Shown here one piece after another: positions 1-9,400 of a DNA stretch of 64,000 nucleotides. The translations under genes and the position numbers were made by a program. The stretch is from Drosophila persimilis (lineage: Eukaryota; Arthropoda; Insecta; Diptera; Drosophilidae). Location: contig NW_020825288.1 of the NCBI RefSeq assembly GCF_003286085.1, positions 124,001 through 188,000 of the forward strand, in the 5' to 3' direction. A model generated the notes under the pieces. It searched no databases. It saw nothing but the letters and a program-made list of their open reading frames with translations, and was not told the DNA's origin. How positions within the stretch are numbered: the stretch's first letter is position 1; each line of letters opens with the position of its first letter.

Positions 1-1443
1 ATACCCCTGATTAACAAATTGACAATAAATCCAAATGTGGGGAAATTCACGACGAAATCGATGGCCAACAGTGGACTCAGAGTCCACTGCGACGACATTT
101 TAACATACAACGCCATCCAGAACGCCCTAGCTGAAGACAGCACCCATCTGCACACACACCAGCCGCGCAGTGAAAGGGGCTATCGTGTAATAGTGCGTCA
201 TTTACATCATACTACTCCCAGCAGCTGGATAACGGAGGAGCTGGAACGGCTCGGATACACCACCCGGTTTATCCGAGGATTAAAACACCGTTTCAATGGG
301 AGGCCTCTAAACATTTTTGAGGTGGAGATTCAGCCCAAGGCGGATGGCGGCCATGAGGCAATTCTGGACATTAAAAACCTGGCCAATCAATGCGTCTCCA
401 TAGTAAGACAAGCCAAGCCACGCGATCCAGCGCAGTGCCATCGTTGCCAGGAGTTTGGGCATACAAAAAACTACTGCAGACGGCCATACAAGTGCATGAA
501 ATGCGCAGGAGATCACCCCACAACAGCATGCAGGAAACCCAGGCAGGAGGATCCCAAATGCGCCAATTGTAGCGGCAAGCACGTGAGCTGCTACAAGGGA
601 TGTGCCGCCTACAAAAAGGCTCGCAGCCAGTTAAGGGCAAACCGGCTCATCGGTGAGCAGCAATATCAACAGCAACGCCAGCAGCCACAGCAGCAAACCG
701 AGCAGCAACGCCCACAACAGAAACACAACAAACACCAGCGTACGCAGCAGCAGCAGCAGCATCATCAGCAGCAGTCACAGCAGACGCAACGACAGGGCCG
801 CCAACAACAACAACAGCAGCCAGCAACAATCAGCGGCAGCGGCAGGCCGTCGTACAGCCGGGTAGTACGTAGCGGAACTACTGAGCAGGAGCAGCAGCAG
901 CAGCAGCAACAGCCACGAGCGGACAATCACCAACAGCAGCATCGCCGACCACAGCAACAGCAGCAGCCATATGTCCGTACTGTTGAGAAGCAACAGCCAT
1001 CACAAAGGAAGCGGCCACAGCAGCAGCAGCATCAGCGGCAGCAGCGCGCAAGAGTTGTACAAGGGGCCAAAGCAGCACCAACTCCAATAGCAGCAGCAAC
1101 GCCCAACACCCGCAGGCCCTTGTATAGCCGAGGTGCTCAAGCCAATCCGGCCGAAAATCATTTGGCCAATTTCCAACAGAAGTTGAGGGATGAGCAGCAG
1201 CAGCACCACCACCAGCAGCAACAAGAACAGCAAAAAACTCTCCCCGCAAATTTCCAGTCCCATGCCCATAAAGAAAATGCAGAATTTCTCTCAAGACTTG
1301 AGGCCAAAATCGATAGTCTATTTTCTGCAATAGTTAAATTAATAAACATCAATACAAATAAGACAAGCAAAACAACAAATAGCAGTTCACCAAACTCTTT
1401 GGACATGGCCCTGTCCTCCGCCAATGATGCCTTTTATGTATAG
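1..1443 (+). CDS. gag: Gag (ORF1) of TAHRE-like element E1, 5'-partial
   Basis: The frame is open from the first base, so the N-terminal ~440 residues of the usual ~928 are missing. It starts in the conserved block that precedes the zinc knuckles, then shows three CCHC knuckles: CHRCQEFGHTKNYC, CMKCAGDHPTTAC and a CANC...H...C form, at about 437-605. A very Gln/His-rich linker (~655-1070) follows, then a C-terminal segment with heptad-like hydrophobics (FLSRLEAKIDSLFSAI) and the end NDAFYV. That C-terminus is shared only with E4; HeT-A-like Gags end in an acidic Asp/Tyr tail instead. Telomeric Gags bind the element RNA and bring it to chromosome ends. The stop overlaps the start of ORF2 by 20 nt. 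Confidence 0.92.
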   Translation: MPLINKLTINPNVGKFTTKSMANSGLRVHCDDILTYNAIQNALAEDSTHLHTHQPRSERGYRVIVRHLHHTTPSSWITEELERLGYTTRFIRGLKHRFNGRPLNIFEVEIQPKADGGHEAILDIKNLANQCVSIVRQAKPRDPAQCHRCQEFGHTKNYCRRPYKCMKCAGDHPTTACRKPRQEDPKCANCSGKHVSCYKGCAAYKKARSQLRANRLIGEQQYQQQRQQPQQQTEQQRPQQKHNKHQRTQQQQQHHQQQSQQTQRQGRQQQQQQPATISGSGRPSYSRVVRSGTTEQEQQQQQQQPRADNHQQQHRRPQQQQQPYVRTVEKQQPSQRKRPQQQQHQRQQRARVVQGAKAAPTPIAAATPNTRRPLYSRGAQANPAENHLANFQQKLRDEQQQHHHQQQQEQQKTLPANFQSHAHKENAEFLSRLEAKIDSLFSAIVKLININTNKTSKTTNSSSPNSLDMALSSANDAFYV

Positions 1444-4400
1444 TCCAGTCCCGAATGGCCTGTCAAACCAAAAAGTCAATCCAGTACAGACTATCTCCAC
1501 CCACAGCGTCAGCCAGAACGGCAACACTTTTAAAATTGCCTTCTGGAACGCGTGTGGTGTGACAAACAAGTTGAACGAGGTCGAAGTTTTCCTGAAAAGG
1601 GAAAAAATACAATTAATGATGGTCATCGAAACACGCACAAGGGCCGTCTCTGTGAGCGGATTCCACACTTACACTGCACAAAATCCGGCAAACGATCGCA
1701 GAGGGGGAGTAGCCATCCTGGTCCGGGACGATGTCACCCACTCTGCTCTGCAGCCAATTTCAAAGCCATTCATCCAGAGTGCACCTGTCATCGTCTTCAC
1801 TGAAAAGGAAAATAAAAAGGGAATTATTTTTGCGCCGATCTACTGTCCGCCTGTATTCAAGTGGGCGCCTGCCCATTTTACTGGATTGATAAGACATTTT
1901 GAAGAACTCTGCGTCGAAGAAACAGCATCCGGCTTCCTTGTATGCGGTGACTGGAACGCGAAGCATATGTGGTGGGGAAATGCCCGTGGATGCGCCAGAG
2001 GGAAAGCACTGATGGAGGCTGTACACACCAACAACGGCTGCAATTTGCTGGCCACCGGTGGTGCCACACACTATCCCTACGACAAAAAAAAGAGACCATC
2101 AGCGATTGACTTTGGAATCTACAAAGGAATCAACGACACTCACCTGAGTATCCGTTCAAGCTCGGATTTGGACTCTGATCACTTGCTGCTCAGGGTGGAG
2201 TTGACGATCGGCAGCGGTGGACGTAGACATCCTACGCCCACAGTCAGGAAACATCTGCTCCCAGCACGTGCCAATATCAGCCTGTTCCAAAAGTCGCTGG
2301 AACGGTTGATCAATCTCAACACCGAGATTAGGATAGCGCAGGACATTGATGACGTCGTTTACTTGTTTTTGAACAATATACGGGTAGCAGCAGCAGCAGC
2401 AACAACACAACACCAACAGCAGCATCCAAACACTCATCGAAGATGGCCACAGCAGCGTCAGCATCATCATCAGCAGCGGTCACAGCAACATCACCGGCAC
2501 CATCACCTCAAGCTGGACGAGGCTACAAGCGAGCTGCTCTCCATCAAACAGCAGTGCAAGAGGATCTGGCTGGCGACCCGCACCATCGAAGCCAGACGAA
2601 ACTACAGGGCGGCGCAAAATCGTCTTAACAAGGGGCTCACAATCCTGAAAAACAAAAACATCAACAAACTGTTCACAGGGATTGACAACAAAGACCGCTA
2701 TCAAATGCAGAAACTATGGAAATTGACCAGCACAATCAAAAGGCAGCCGCAGCCAAACTGGCCACTGAGGCTGCCAACTATGACTGGAGGCAAGGCAAGT
2801 GTCTCGTGGACAAAGTCAACAGCTGAGACAGCCGATGCCTTTGCTACTCACCTGGAGGAGAGATTCAGCCCGATACTGTCCAATTCAGATGAAGAGCGGG
2901 CCGCAATCAATAGAGAGCGTGAGCAGTCAAAACGGCAGAAGCAGCTACAACCGGACCAGGAAACCAGGATTCCCTTCAGACCAGTCACACTGCCTGAGCT
3001 GATGCAGATTGTGGATGCATTGGAGCTGTCCAAATCACCTGGGGGAGACAAAATCAATAACAAGCTGATTAAAAATTTGCCAAAAAAAGCGCTATTATAT
3101 TTAATACTAATATATAACTCCATTTTCAGGCTGGGCCACTTTCCAAGTCAGTGGAAACATGCCCAGATTAAAATGATTTTAAAACCGGGCAAAAACACAG
3201 CAGACATGTGTTCCTACCGGCCAATCAGTCTATTATCTGGCCTTTCAAAGATCTTTGAAAAATTGCTGATGGCGAGACTGTTTGAGGTGGAGAATTTTGC
3301 CAAGGCCGTACCCAATTACCAATTTGGATTTCGGCGGGAGCATGGCACTGAACAGCAGCTGGCTCGAGTCACTCAATACATCCTCAAGGCGTATGAGAAA
3401 AAACAAGTTTGCTCGGCAATTTTCCTGGACATTTCCGAAGCTTTTGACCGAGTATGGCATGAAGGGCTGCTGTACAAGTTGATGAAGCTGCTGCCTTTAA
3501 ATTTGTACTGCATTCTGGAGAGCTACCTGGCTGAACGCACTTTTTGTGTGAGCTGCGGAGACGAGGAACTGTCAAGGATCGGAAAAATATCAGCTGGAGT
3601 CCCGCAGGGTAGTGTACTTGGGCCAATCCTATACACAATCTATGCCTCGGACATGCCAATGCCTCACCTCATCCAGGACAGCACTGGCTTCCATCCAGAA
3701 CGGGAATCAATGCTGCTGTCCACGTATGCCGACGACACGGTGATAATGAGCGCATCTGCAATCCCAAATGTGGCAGTCAAATATAACCAAAGATACCTGA
3801 CTCACTTCTCTATATGGGCCAAGAAGTGGTGCATTAACATAAATGCGAAAAAAACCGGACATGTAATATTCACACTGAGGACAATTAGATCAACGGACTT
3901 AAGGCAAACGCCGACTATAAATGGACAGGCTGTGCCACTGTCCAAATCACACACATATCTGGGCATAAAATTGGACAAAAAACTCACCCTAAGCTCACAC
4001 ATCACGAGGATCTGCACAAAACTCCGATCAAGAGCGGCCAAACTGGACTGGCTTGCTGGCCCAAAAAGCCGGCTACCAAGCGAAACCAAGGCTATAGTCA
4101 TCAAGCAGCTCATCATGCCCATTTGGCAATATGGTCTTCCGGTTTGGGGCGCACTTACATCCGATTCCCAGCTGCGACGGGTGCAAAGCCTACAAAATAA
4201 AATTATTAGACGGGCAATGAAGGCGACAAGGTTCACCAGGAACGATGCGATAAGACAGACTCACAATCTAGACACAATCGACGAAGTGTTCCATGCGGCA
4301 AGTGGGCGCTTCGCCAACTCCTTGGCTTGCCATGTCAATCCGGAGGCTCGGAAACTATTACTGCAGCCGTATGAACCACAGCGATTGCAGAGACCACGTT

Positions 4401-5848
4401 ATCTGCAACAGCTGCTCCAACACTTCCGCCCGCTGCAGCCTCAAAATCAGGATCGGAGCAGCCATCATCATCAACATCCAGATCCGGCCATCTCCGAGGA
4501 ATCGCTTCCAACGCTGGTCCGTCTCGAAGAGGAGGAGCTGAAAAGAAAGAGACAGGAGGAATCAGACGCCAGGCAATTAAGAAGAATCCAACAACAAAAT
4601 ATCATCAATCCGAACCCCGAAAGGTTCAACGAATCGATGATAAATTGCTTCAGAAAACGATACCTCAGCGGCCAAACTCCCCGAGAAAGAATAGTGGCTC
4701 TTATCTTCGGCCAGCCACTTTCTGTCCAAAGGATAATCCTGCCAGATTACGAGGGGGATCCCGATCCAGCGACGCAGCAGCATACCCAGCAGCAGACTCA
4801 GCAGCAGACGCAGCAGCAGACTCAGCAGCAGATGCAGCAGCAGACGCAGCAGCGGACCCAGCAGCAGACGCAGCAGCGGACTCAGCAGCAGACTCAACAA
4901 CGGATGCAGCAGCAGACGCAGCAGCGGACTCAGCAGCAGACACGGCAAATTCTGGCGAGCAGCAACCGGCAGACGTCACATCATCGTTGCCAGACACGGG
5001 CTGCAAGCAGCAGCTCACGCACCCTGGACGACAGCCATCGACGCAATCTGCAAGAGGCACTTCTGGACCACGGACTGGAGCAAGTCCGACGGCGCCTTGA
5101 ACGGGTGGTCGACGACGACGACGACGACGACGTCCAAATCATCTCAGATGACGACGACGACGACGACGTCCAAATCATCACCGATGTCCAATCCATCTCA
5201 GATGACGATGACCACAACAACGACGATGATGCCGGCCGGCACATTGCGCACACCGCCACAGTGACTCCGCACTTTGGTGCAGCAAGGCGCCGCTCACTGG
5301 GACGCCGCAATCCGGCCGCAGCAAGTCCAATGTTCCTGTGGTGGACATTGTCGTTGTACCTGGTAAATGTAAAAATGACATTAAAATTTGCAAAATTATC
5401 CCCTCCACAGAGTAATATAAAACGGCACAAAACTCACCTGAAGCGTGTACAAACACGCTTGCGACACCGGGCGACACCCCTAGTTGCTCCTCTGATCCTT
5501 TCTCATGGGCGTCACCACGGCATCCGGCCTCCAGAAGGGCTCCGCGGACGAGAGTCATCACGGCTGCTGGTTGGCTATGAATGCCAATTTGGACACGCTT
5601 GCGCTGCACACATGGCGCATCCGATTCCACGCAGGGGTGGTTTTCCTGCACTTCATGGCTGCTGGCAACCATCGCCACACAAATCTGGCCGAATCCCGGG
5701 CCACCTGGAGGACCACGGCGATCGCTCCATCCACTCTGCACGGCGCTGTGCATTGTCCACGTCTCCTGCCGCACCTTACACACGCGCTCATCCAGCGCCG
5801 TACGGTTGCGCACCGTGCCAAACACTCTGCTCCAGACGACGACGATGA
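1424..5848 (+). CDS. pol: ORF2 of TAHRE-like element E1: endonuclease/reverse transcriptase with long disordered C-terminus
   Basis: The 1,474-residue protein carries out target-primed or end-primed reverse transcription. Endonuclease, residues ~37-258: Asn42 in WNACG, Glu69 in VIET, Tyr140, Asp176 and Asn178 in GDWN, Asp229, and Ser-Asp-His at 251-253. A Gln/His-rich linker lies at ~321-363. RT, ~580-850: YRPISLLSG, FLDISEAFDRVW (catalytic Asp669), GVPQGSVLGP, and YADD (Asp770, Asp771). Beyond the RT lies an unusual tail of ~450 residues: a charged region, a 12-bp-repeat-encoded TQQQ tract, poly-Asp runs flanking VQII/VQSI motifs, and a final ~150 residues of coding-poor look. Start candidates are 1424, 1427 and 1436; the last sits in ATGTATAG, overlapping the ORF1 stop, so reinitiation is possible. 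Frame is +1 relative to ORF1. Confidence 0.93.
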   Translation: MMPFMYSPVPNGLSNQKVNPVQTISTHSVSQNGNTFKIAFWNACGVTNKLNEVEVFLKREKIQLMMVIETRTRAVSVSGFHTYTAQNPANDRRGGVAILVRDDVTHSALQPISKPFIQSAPVIVFTEKENKKGIIFAPIYCPPVFKWAPAHFTGLIRHFEELCVEETASGFLVCGDWNAKHMWWGNARGCARGKALMEAVHTNNGCNLLATGGATHYPYDKKKRPSAIDFGIYKGINDTHLSIRSSSDLDSDHLLLRVELTIGSGGRRHPTPTVRKHLLPARANISLFQKSLERLINLNTEIRIAQDIDDVVYLFLNNIRVAAAAATTQHQQQHPNTHRRWPQQRQHHHQQRSQQHHRHHHLKLDEATSELLSIKQQCKRIWLATRTIEARRNYRAAQNRLNKGLTILKNKNINKLFTGIDNKDRYQMQKLWKLTSTIKRQPQPNWPLRLPTMTGGKASVSWTKSTAETADAFATHLEERFSPILSNSDEERAAINREREQSKRQKQLQPDQETRIPFRPVTLPELMQIVDALELSKSPGGDKINNKLIKNLPKKALLYLILIYNSIFRLGHFPSQWKHAQIKMILKPGKNTADMCSYRPISLLSGLSKIFEKLLMARLFEVENFAKAVPNYQFGFRREHGTEQQLARVTQYILKAYEKKQVCSAIFLDISEAFDRVWHEGLLYKLMKLLPLNLYCILESYLAERTFCVSCGDEELSRIGKISAGVPQGSVLGPILYTIYASDMPMPHLIQDSTGFHPERESMLLSTYADDTVIMSASAIPNVAVKYNQRYLTHFSIWAKKWCININAKKTGHVIFTLRTIRSTDLRQTPTINGQAVPLSKSHTYLGIKLDKKLTLSSHITRICTKLRSRAAKLDWLAGPKSRLPSETKAIVIKQLIMPIWQYGLPVWGALTSDSQLRRVQSLQNKIIRRAMKATRFTRNDAIRQTHNLDTIDEVFHAASGRFANSLACHVNPEARKLLLQPYEPQRLQRPRYLQQLLQHFRPLQPQNQDRSSHHHQHPDPAISEESLPTLVRLEEEELKRKRQEESDARQLRRIQQQNIINPNPERFNESMINCFRKRYLSGQTPRERIVALIFGQPLSVQRIILPDYEGDPDPATQQHTQQQTQQQTQQQTQQQMQQQTQQRTQQQTQQRTQQQTQQRMQQQTQQRTQQQTRQILASSNRQTSHHRCQTRAASSSSRTLDDSHRRNLQEALLDHGLEQVRRRLERVVDDDDDDDVQIISDDDDDDDVQIITDVQSISDDDDHNNDDDAGRHIAHTATVTPHFGAARRRSLGRRNPAAASPMFLWWTLSLYLVNVKMTLKFAKLSPPQSNIKRHKTHLKRVQTRLRHRATPLVAPLILSHGRHHGIRPPEGLRGRESSRLLVGYECQFGHACAAHMAHPIPRRGGFPALHGCWQPSPHKSGRIPGHLEDHGDRSIHSARRCALSTSPAAPYTRAHPAPYGCAPCQTLCSRRRR
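4772..4945 (+). repeat. 12-bp coding minisatellite in ORF2 of E1 (TQQQ repeat)
   Basis: About 14 copies of a degenerate 12-bp unit of the form ACNCAGCAGCAG encode Thr-Gln-Gln-Gln, with Met or Arg substitutions. E4 has one more unit at the equivalent place. The repeat keeps both ORF2 proteins in frame because the unit is a multiple of three. Confidence 0.9.
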
Positions 5849-6221
5849 TCCAGTACCTGCAAATAGAAATAAAATAGAATTAAATTAAATTAAAATGTAA
5901 ATAATTGTTCAATATTGTCAATACTTATCTGTTTGTGACCACCTGCTGATTTATGTACGTTAATCCTGTGATTGACACATAAGGGCTGCCAGACCATTAG
6001 TTTCATGTTTTAATGTTAATGTTAATGTAATGCTACTGTAATGCTAATGTTAATGTTAACAGCCCGCCAATTTTAAAAATCACATCATTGTTGTAAGTTA
6101 AGCTTAAATGTAAATTGCCGAAGTAATGGTAATAAGAAAAGCTGGAAATAAACTCCGCCAGTAGCAAAGCTGGCGGGCGAGTGTGCGCATCGTAGGCGTG
6201 CACGCGCATCTAATTACATCG
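5849..6221 (+). other. 3' UTR of TAHRE-like element E1
   Basis: This stretch is non-coding, AT-rich and only ~370 bp long. It is colinear with the last ~400 bp of the HeT-A-like 3' UTRs, including the tract GTACCTG..AAATAGAA, the TTAATG-type microrepeats near 6010-6060 and the terminal hairpin. On the minus strand its left edge carries a strong splice acceptor (pyrimidine-rich run ending TTTGCAG, intron side beginning at 5857). Confidence 0.8.
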
Positions 6222-6231
6222 AAAAAAAAAA
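6147..6231 (+). promoter_or_regulatory. 3'-end signal of E1: AATAAA, stem-loop, oligo(A)
   Basis: AATAAA is at 6147-6152. A perfect 7-bp stem (CCGCCAG/CTGGCGG, 8-nt loop) occupies 6155-6176. The palindrome GCGTGCACGC and the end CATCG followed by oligo(A) complete the block. It is nearly invariant in all HeT-A/TAHRE-like copies here, as expected for an RNA 3' structure recognised by the RT or Gag, and for a promoter region that serves the downstream neighbour in HeT-A. Confidence 0.75.
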
Positions 6232-6453
6232 GTGACTTGTGTTTTTTGTTGTTTTATGTGGAACTTTAAATGTATTAAAATACATGTTTCAACCGGGACT
6301 AAATTAAATGGAAACTAAACAAACAATATGTGCCAAATAATTGCAAATAATGCAATATAATCATCTGTAACCGTGCCGTAATAGTGAAGCCAATAAACCC
6401 AACTGAGGAAAGAGGAAAAGCAAAGCAACTGAGTACCTGGACCAGGCCACCAA

Positions 6454-9400
6454 ATGGACGCACTTGCTCCAAATCTGACGACCAATAATATGGATGTTAT
6501 GGATGCTATGGACAACTCGGCAAGAGCCGAAGCGGGTGGTGAGTGCGTTACTCAAAATAGTGCTACCGATATAATGACCAGGCCCCTGGGAGGGAACCCC
6601 TCCGCAAATGCTTCCCTCTTCGAACCAATGTTCGACTCAGAGGGGGATGCGGATCTGGCTGAGTTGGAGACGGACTCGCCAGAGAGTACCCTGAGCTCCT
6701 TGGGAGCTACGGTGCTGGAGTTCGAGCGTCGTTTCGTGGACAGGGGTTTATATGTTAGAAAATACCCGCCAATCCCACCAAAAACAGACGCCAACATACA
6801 AGAAAAACCGCCATCAAATACACGTACAAACACGCAGACAAAAATAGCCCCCAGCGAAAGTGCAACGGGTTCCAAAAATAGCGGCGCTTTCGCTCTTACC
6901 AAAGAGCATTTAAGTGCACATAAACATAACAAGAACAAATGTTATGCCCATATGTTTTCGCGCCAAAACATTAGCGAAAACAATAACAATCAAACAACTC
7001 ACACAAGCATCAGAGAGAGCGACGCTTGCGCTCTCTCGGCAGCCGAACCCTCGGCGCACAATCAAAACGGAGGCTCGTCACATCAAGCCCCAAAGCGTTT
7101 GCCGCCAAACATGCACTCACACACTTATGACAAAAAGAGAGATGCTTGCTCTCTCCCGCCGAACCAAAACACAAACACATACAAGAACGAAGCTAGCCTG
7201 ACCTACGCCAATAACAAAACACAAACAAACACACATACTAGCAGAAGCAGAAAATGCTTGCTGCCTACTCTGACTCAGGCGGACGAGCATAACATACAGA
7301 CAAGGCCTAGTACCAGAACACAACTGGTAAAGGAATGGCTAATTAGCGTTCCCCCGCTACTGGCCAATGAAATGCCCTCGCCCCTGCCCATTACCCCTAT
7401 AGCAAAGGATAAATTGACTACAGATTCGTTTCGCTCGCCGCTCAAAAGAAGATGCGCGGCGATCGAAACGGATACTGATGACGATGACTTCACCTGCCTC
7501 ACTCTGGACACGCCCATGTTCAAGAGCCAATTCGCAAAAAGGCTGCATCATGAGACTCGGCAGATGGAGTCAGATGCTGGGCAAATACGCACACCGTCAA
7601 ATAGTGTGGTTCCGGTTCCGGAGGTCCAACATAGGGAGCCCCAAAGGATAGAGGCTGAAAGCCAACAGATGGAAACGGACAATCATCAGCCGCAACATCA
7701 GCCAGCCATTAGTATAAATATAACGCCAGTCCAACAGTCATTACGCAGCACCAAGGTCCCAACAATCTTCCTGCCCCTGGTGCCTGCAATTGTACCCCTG
7801 ATAAATAAATTGACAACAAATCCGAACGTGGGGAAATTCACAACGAAATCGATGGCCAACAGTGGACTTAGAGTCCACTGCGACGACTTGACAACCTACA
7901 ACGCCATTCAGAACGCCCTAGCTGAAGACAGCACCCAATTGCACACACACCAGCCGCGCAGCGAAAGGGGCTATCGTGTAATAGTGCGACACTTACACCA
8001 CACCACGCCCAGCAGCTGGATCTCTGAGGAGCTGGAACGGCTCGGATACACTACCCGGTTTATCCGAGGACTCAAACACCGTTTCAATGGGAGGCCTCTA
8101 AATATTTTTGAGGTCGAAATTCAGCCCAAGGCGGATGGCGGCCATGAGACAATTCTTGACATTAAAAACCTGGCCAATCAATGCGTCTCCATAGTGAGAC
8201 AGGCCAAGCCACGCGATCCAGCACAATGCCATCGGTGCCAGGAGTTTGGGCACACCAAAAACTATTGCAGACGGCCATACAAGTGCATGAAATGCGCAGG
8301 AGATCACCCCACAACAGCATGCAGGAAACCCAGGCAGGAGGATCCCAAATGCGCGAATTGTAGCGGCAAGCACGTGAGCTGCTACAAGGGTTGTCCCGCC
8401 TACAAAAAGGCCCGCAGCCATCTAAGGGCAAACCGGCTCATCGCTGAGCAGCAAAGGCAGCAGTACCAACAGCAACGCCAGCAGCCACAGCAGCCAACTG
8501 ACCAACAACGCCCACAAACTCAGCAGCCGAGTCGCCAATCCCAGCAACAACAACAGCAGACAGCAAACACAGGCACCAGAGGTAATGGCAGGCCTTCCTA
8601 CAGCAGGGTGTTGCGGTCCGGGAATGCTGAGCAGCAGCAGCAGCCACGAGCGGCAGAACGGCAACAGCCGACGAGCAGTCGTCGTCCTTCCCAACAACAG
8701 CAGCCTCATATCCCCGCCCCCAAACAACAGCAGTCATCTCAGAAGAAGCGGCCACAACACCAACAGCAACAGCAGCATTCAAGCGGCAGACAAGGGGCCA
8801 AAGCAGCACCAACACCAGCTGCAGCAGCAGCAGCAACGCCCAACACCCGCAGGCCCTTGTATAGCCGAGGTGCGCAAGCCAATCCGGCCGAAAATCATTT
8901 GGCCAAGTTCCAGCTAAATCTAAGGGAAGAGCAGCAGCAGCAACATAAACAAAAACAGCAGCAGCACGGACACAATTTGGGTCGGCAGCACCAGCAGCAG
9001 CACCAGCATCGCGGCCATCATTCCCAGCCACAGGCCAAGGGGCGCCAATGCCAGCGCGATCAACGGGTGCAGCCAACTCCAAAACGTTTCCAGACGCCGA
9101 GAAATCCCCAGCATAAGCAGCAGCAGCCAGCCATTCAATGCGATGGCAAGTGTGTGGGACTCCTAAAAGAGTACGCAATTAAAATAGAAAACTTGGAGAA
9201 AAAACTTCAAGAACTTACCACAATAATTGCAAGCCTGACGGAAGCAAAGGGCAGTGGCTCAGCAGCGGCCAATCCGCCAACTCAGACTCCAGCAGCAGCA
9301 CCAGCACCAACACCAACACCTACAAGACCCGCCGCCAATACACAACCGGACGCCGCAGCCGTATCGGAGGACTCTGATATGGACTGCGAAGCACTCAGCG

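Larger units (their letters stand above)
1..6231 (+). mobile_element. E1: TAHRE-like telomeric non-LTR retrotransposon, 5' part outside window
   Basis: This element has a HeT-A-type gag followed by an overlapping pol ORF and a short 3' UTR ending in oligo(A) at 6222-6231. A HeT-A-related Gag joined to a jockey-clade endonuclease/RT is the defining architecture of TAHRE. It is the most distal element seen, so under end-attachment it is the youngest. Its pol and 3' UTR match E4 almost base for base, but the first ~560 bp of its gag match E8 better than E4, which points to a recombinant history. Its true 5' end lies outside the window. Confidence 0.85.

Noticed and set aside
4772..4945. 12-bp repeat as CRISPR or satellite array
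   Set aside because: It is a coding minisatellite inside an intact ORF and has no unique spacers.
5363..5410. Possible + strand intron in ORF2 (GTAAAT ... CTCCACAG, 48 nt)
   Set aside because: It is short for a fly intron, would be lost on retrotransposition if spliced, and is retained in both copies. A better-scoring antisense intron overlaps it.
6530..6545. Plus-strand donor-like GGTGAGTGCG near the start of all Gags
   Set aside because: It lies in conserved Gag codons (Gly-Gly-Glu-Cys) and no convincing nearby acceptor was found.
8438..9178. Long antisense ORF (246 codons) opposite the Gln-rich part of gag, recurring at 14022-13354 and in other copies
   Set aside because: CAG/CAA-rich coding DNA gives an Ala/Leu/Val-rich reverse frame nearly free of stops; composition explains it and no domain is visible.
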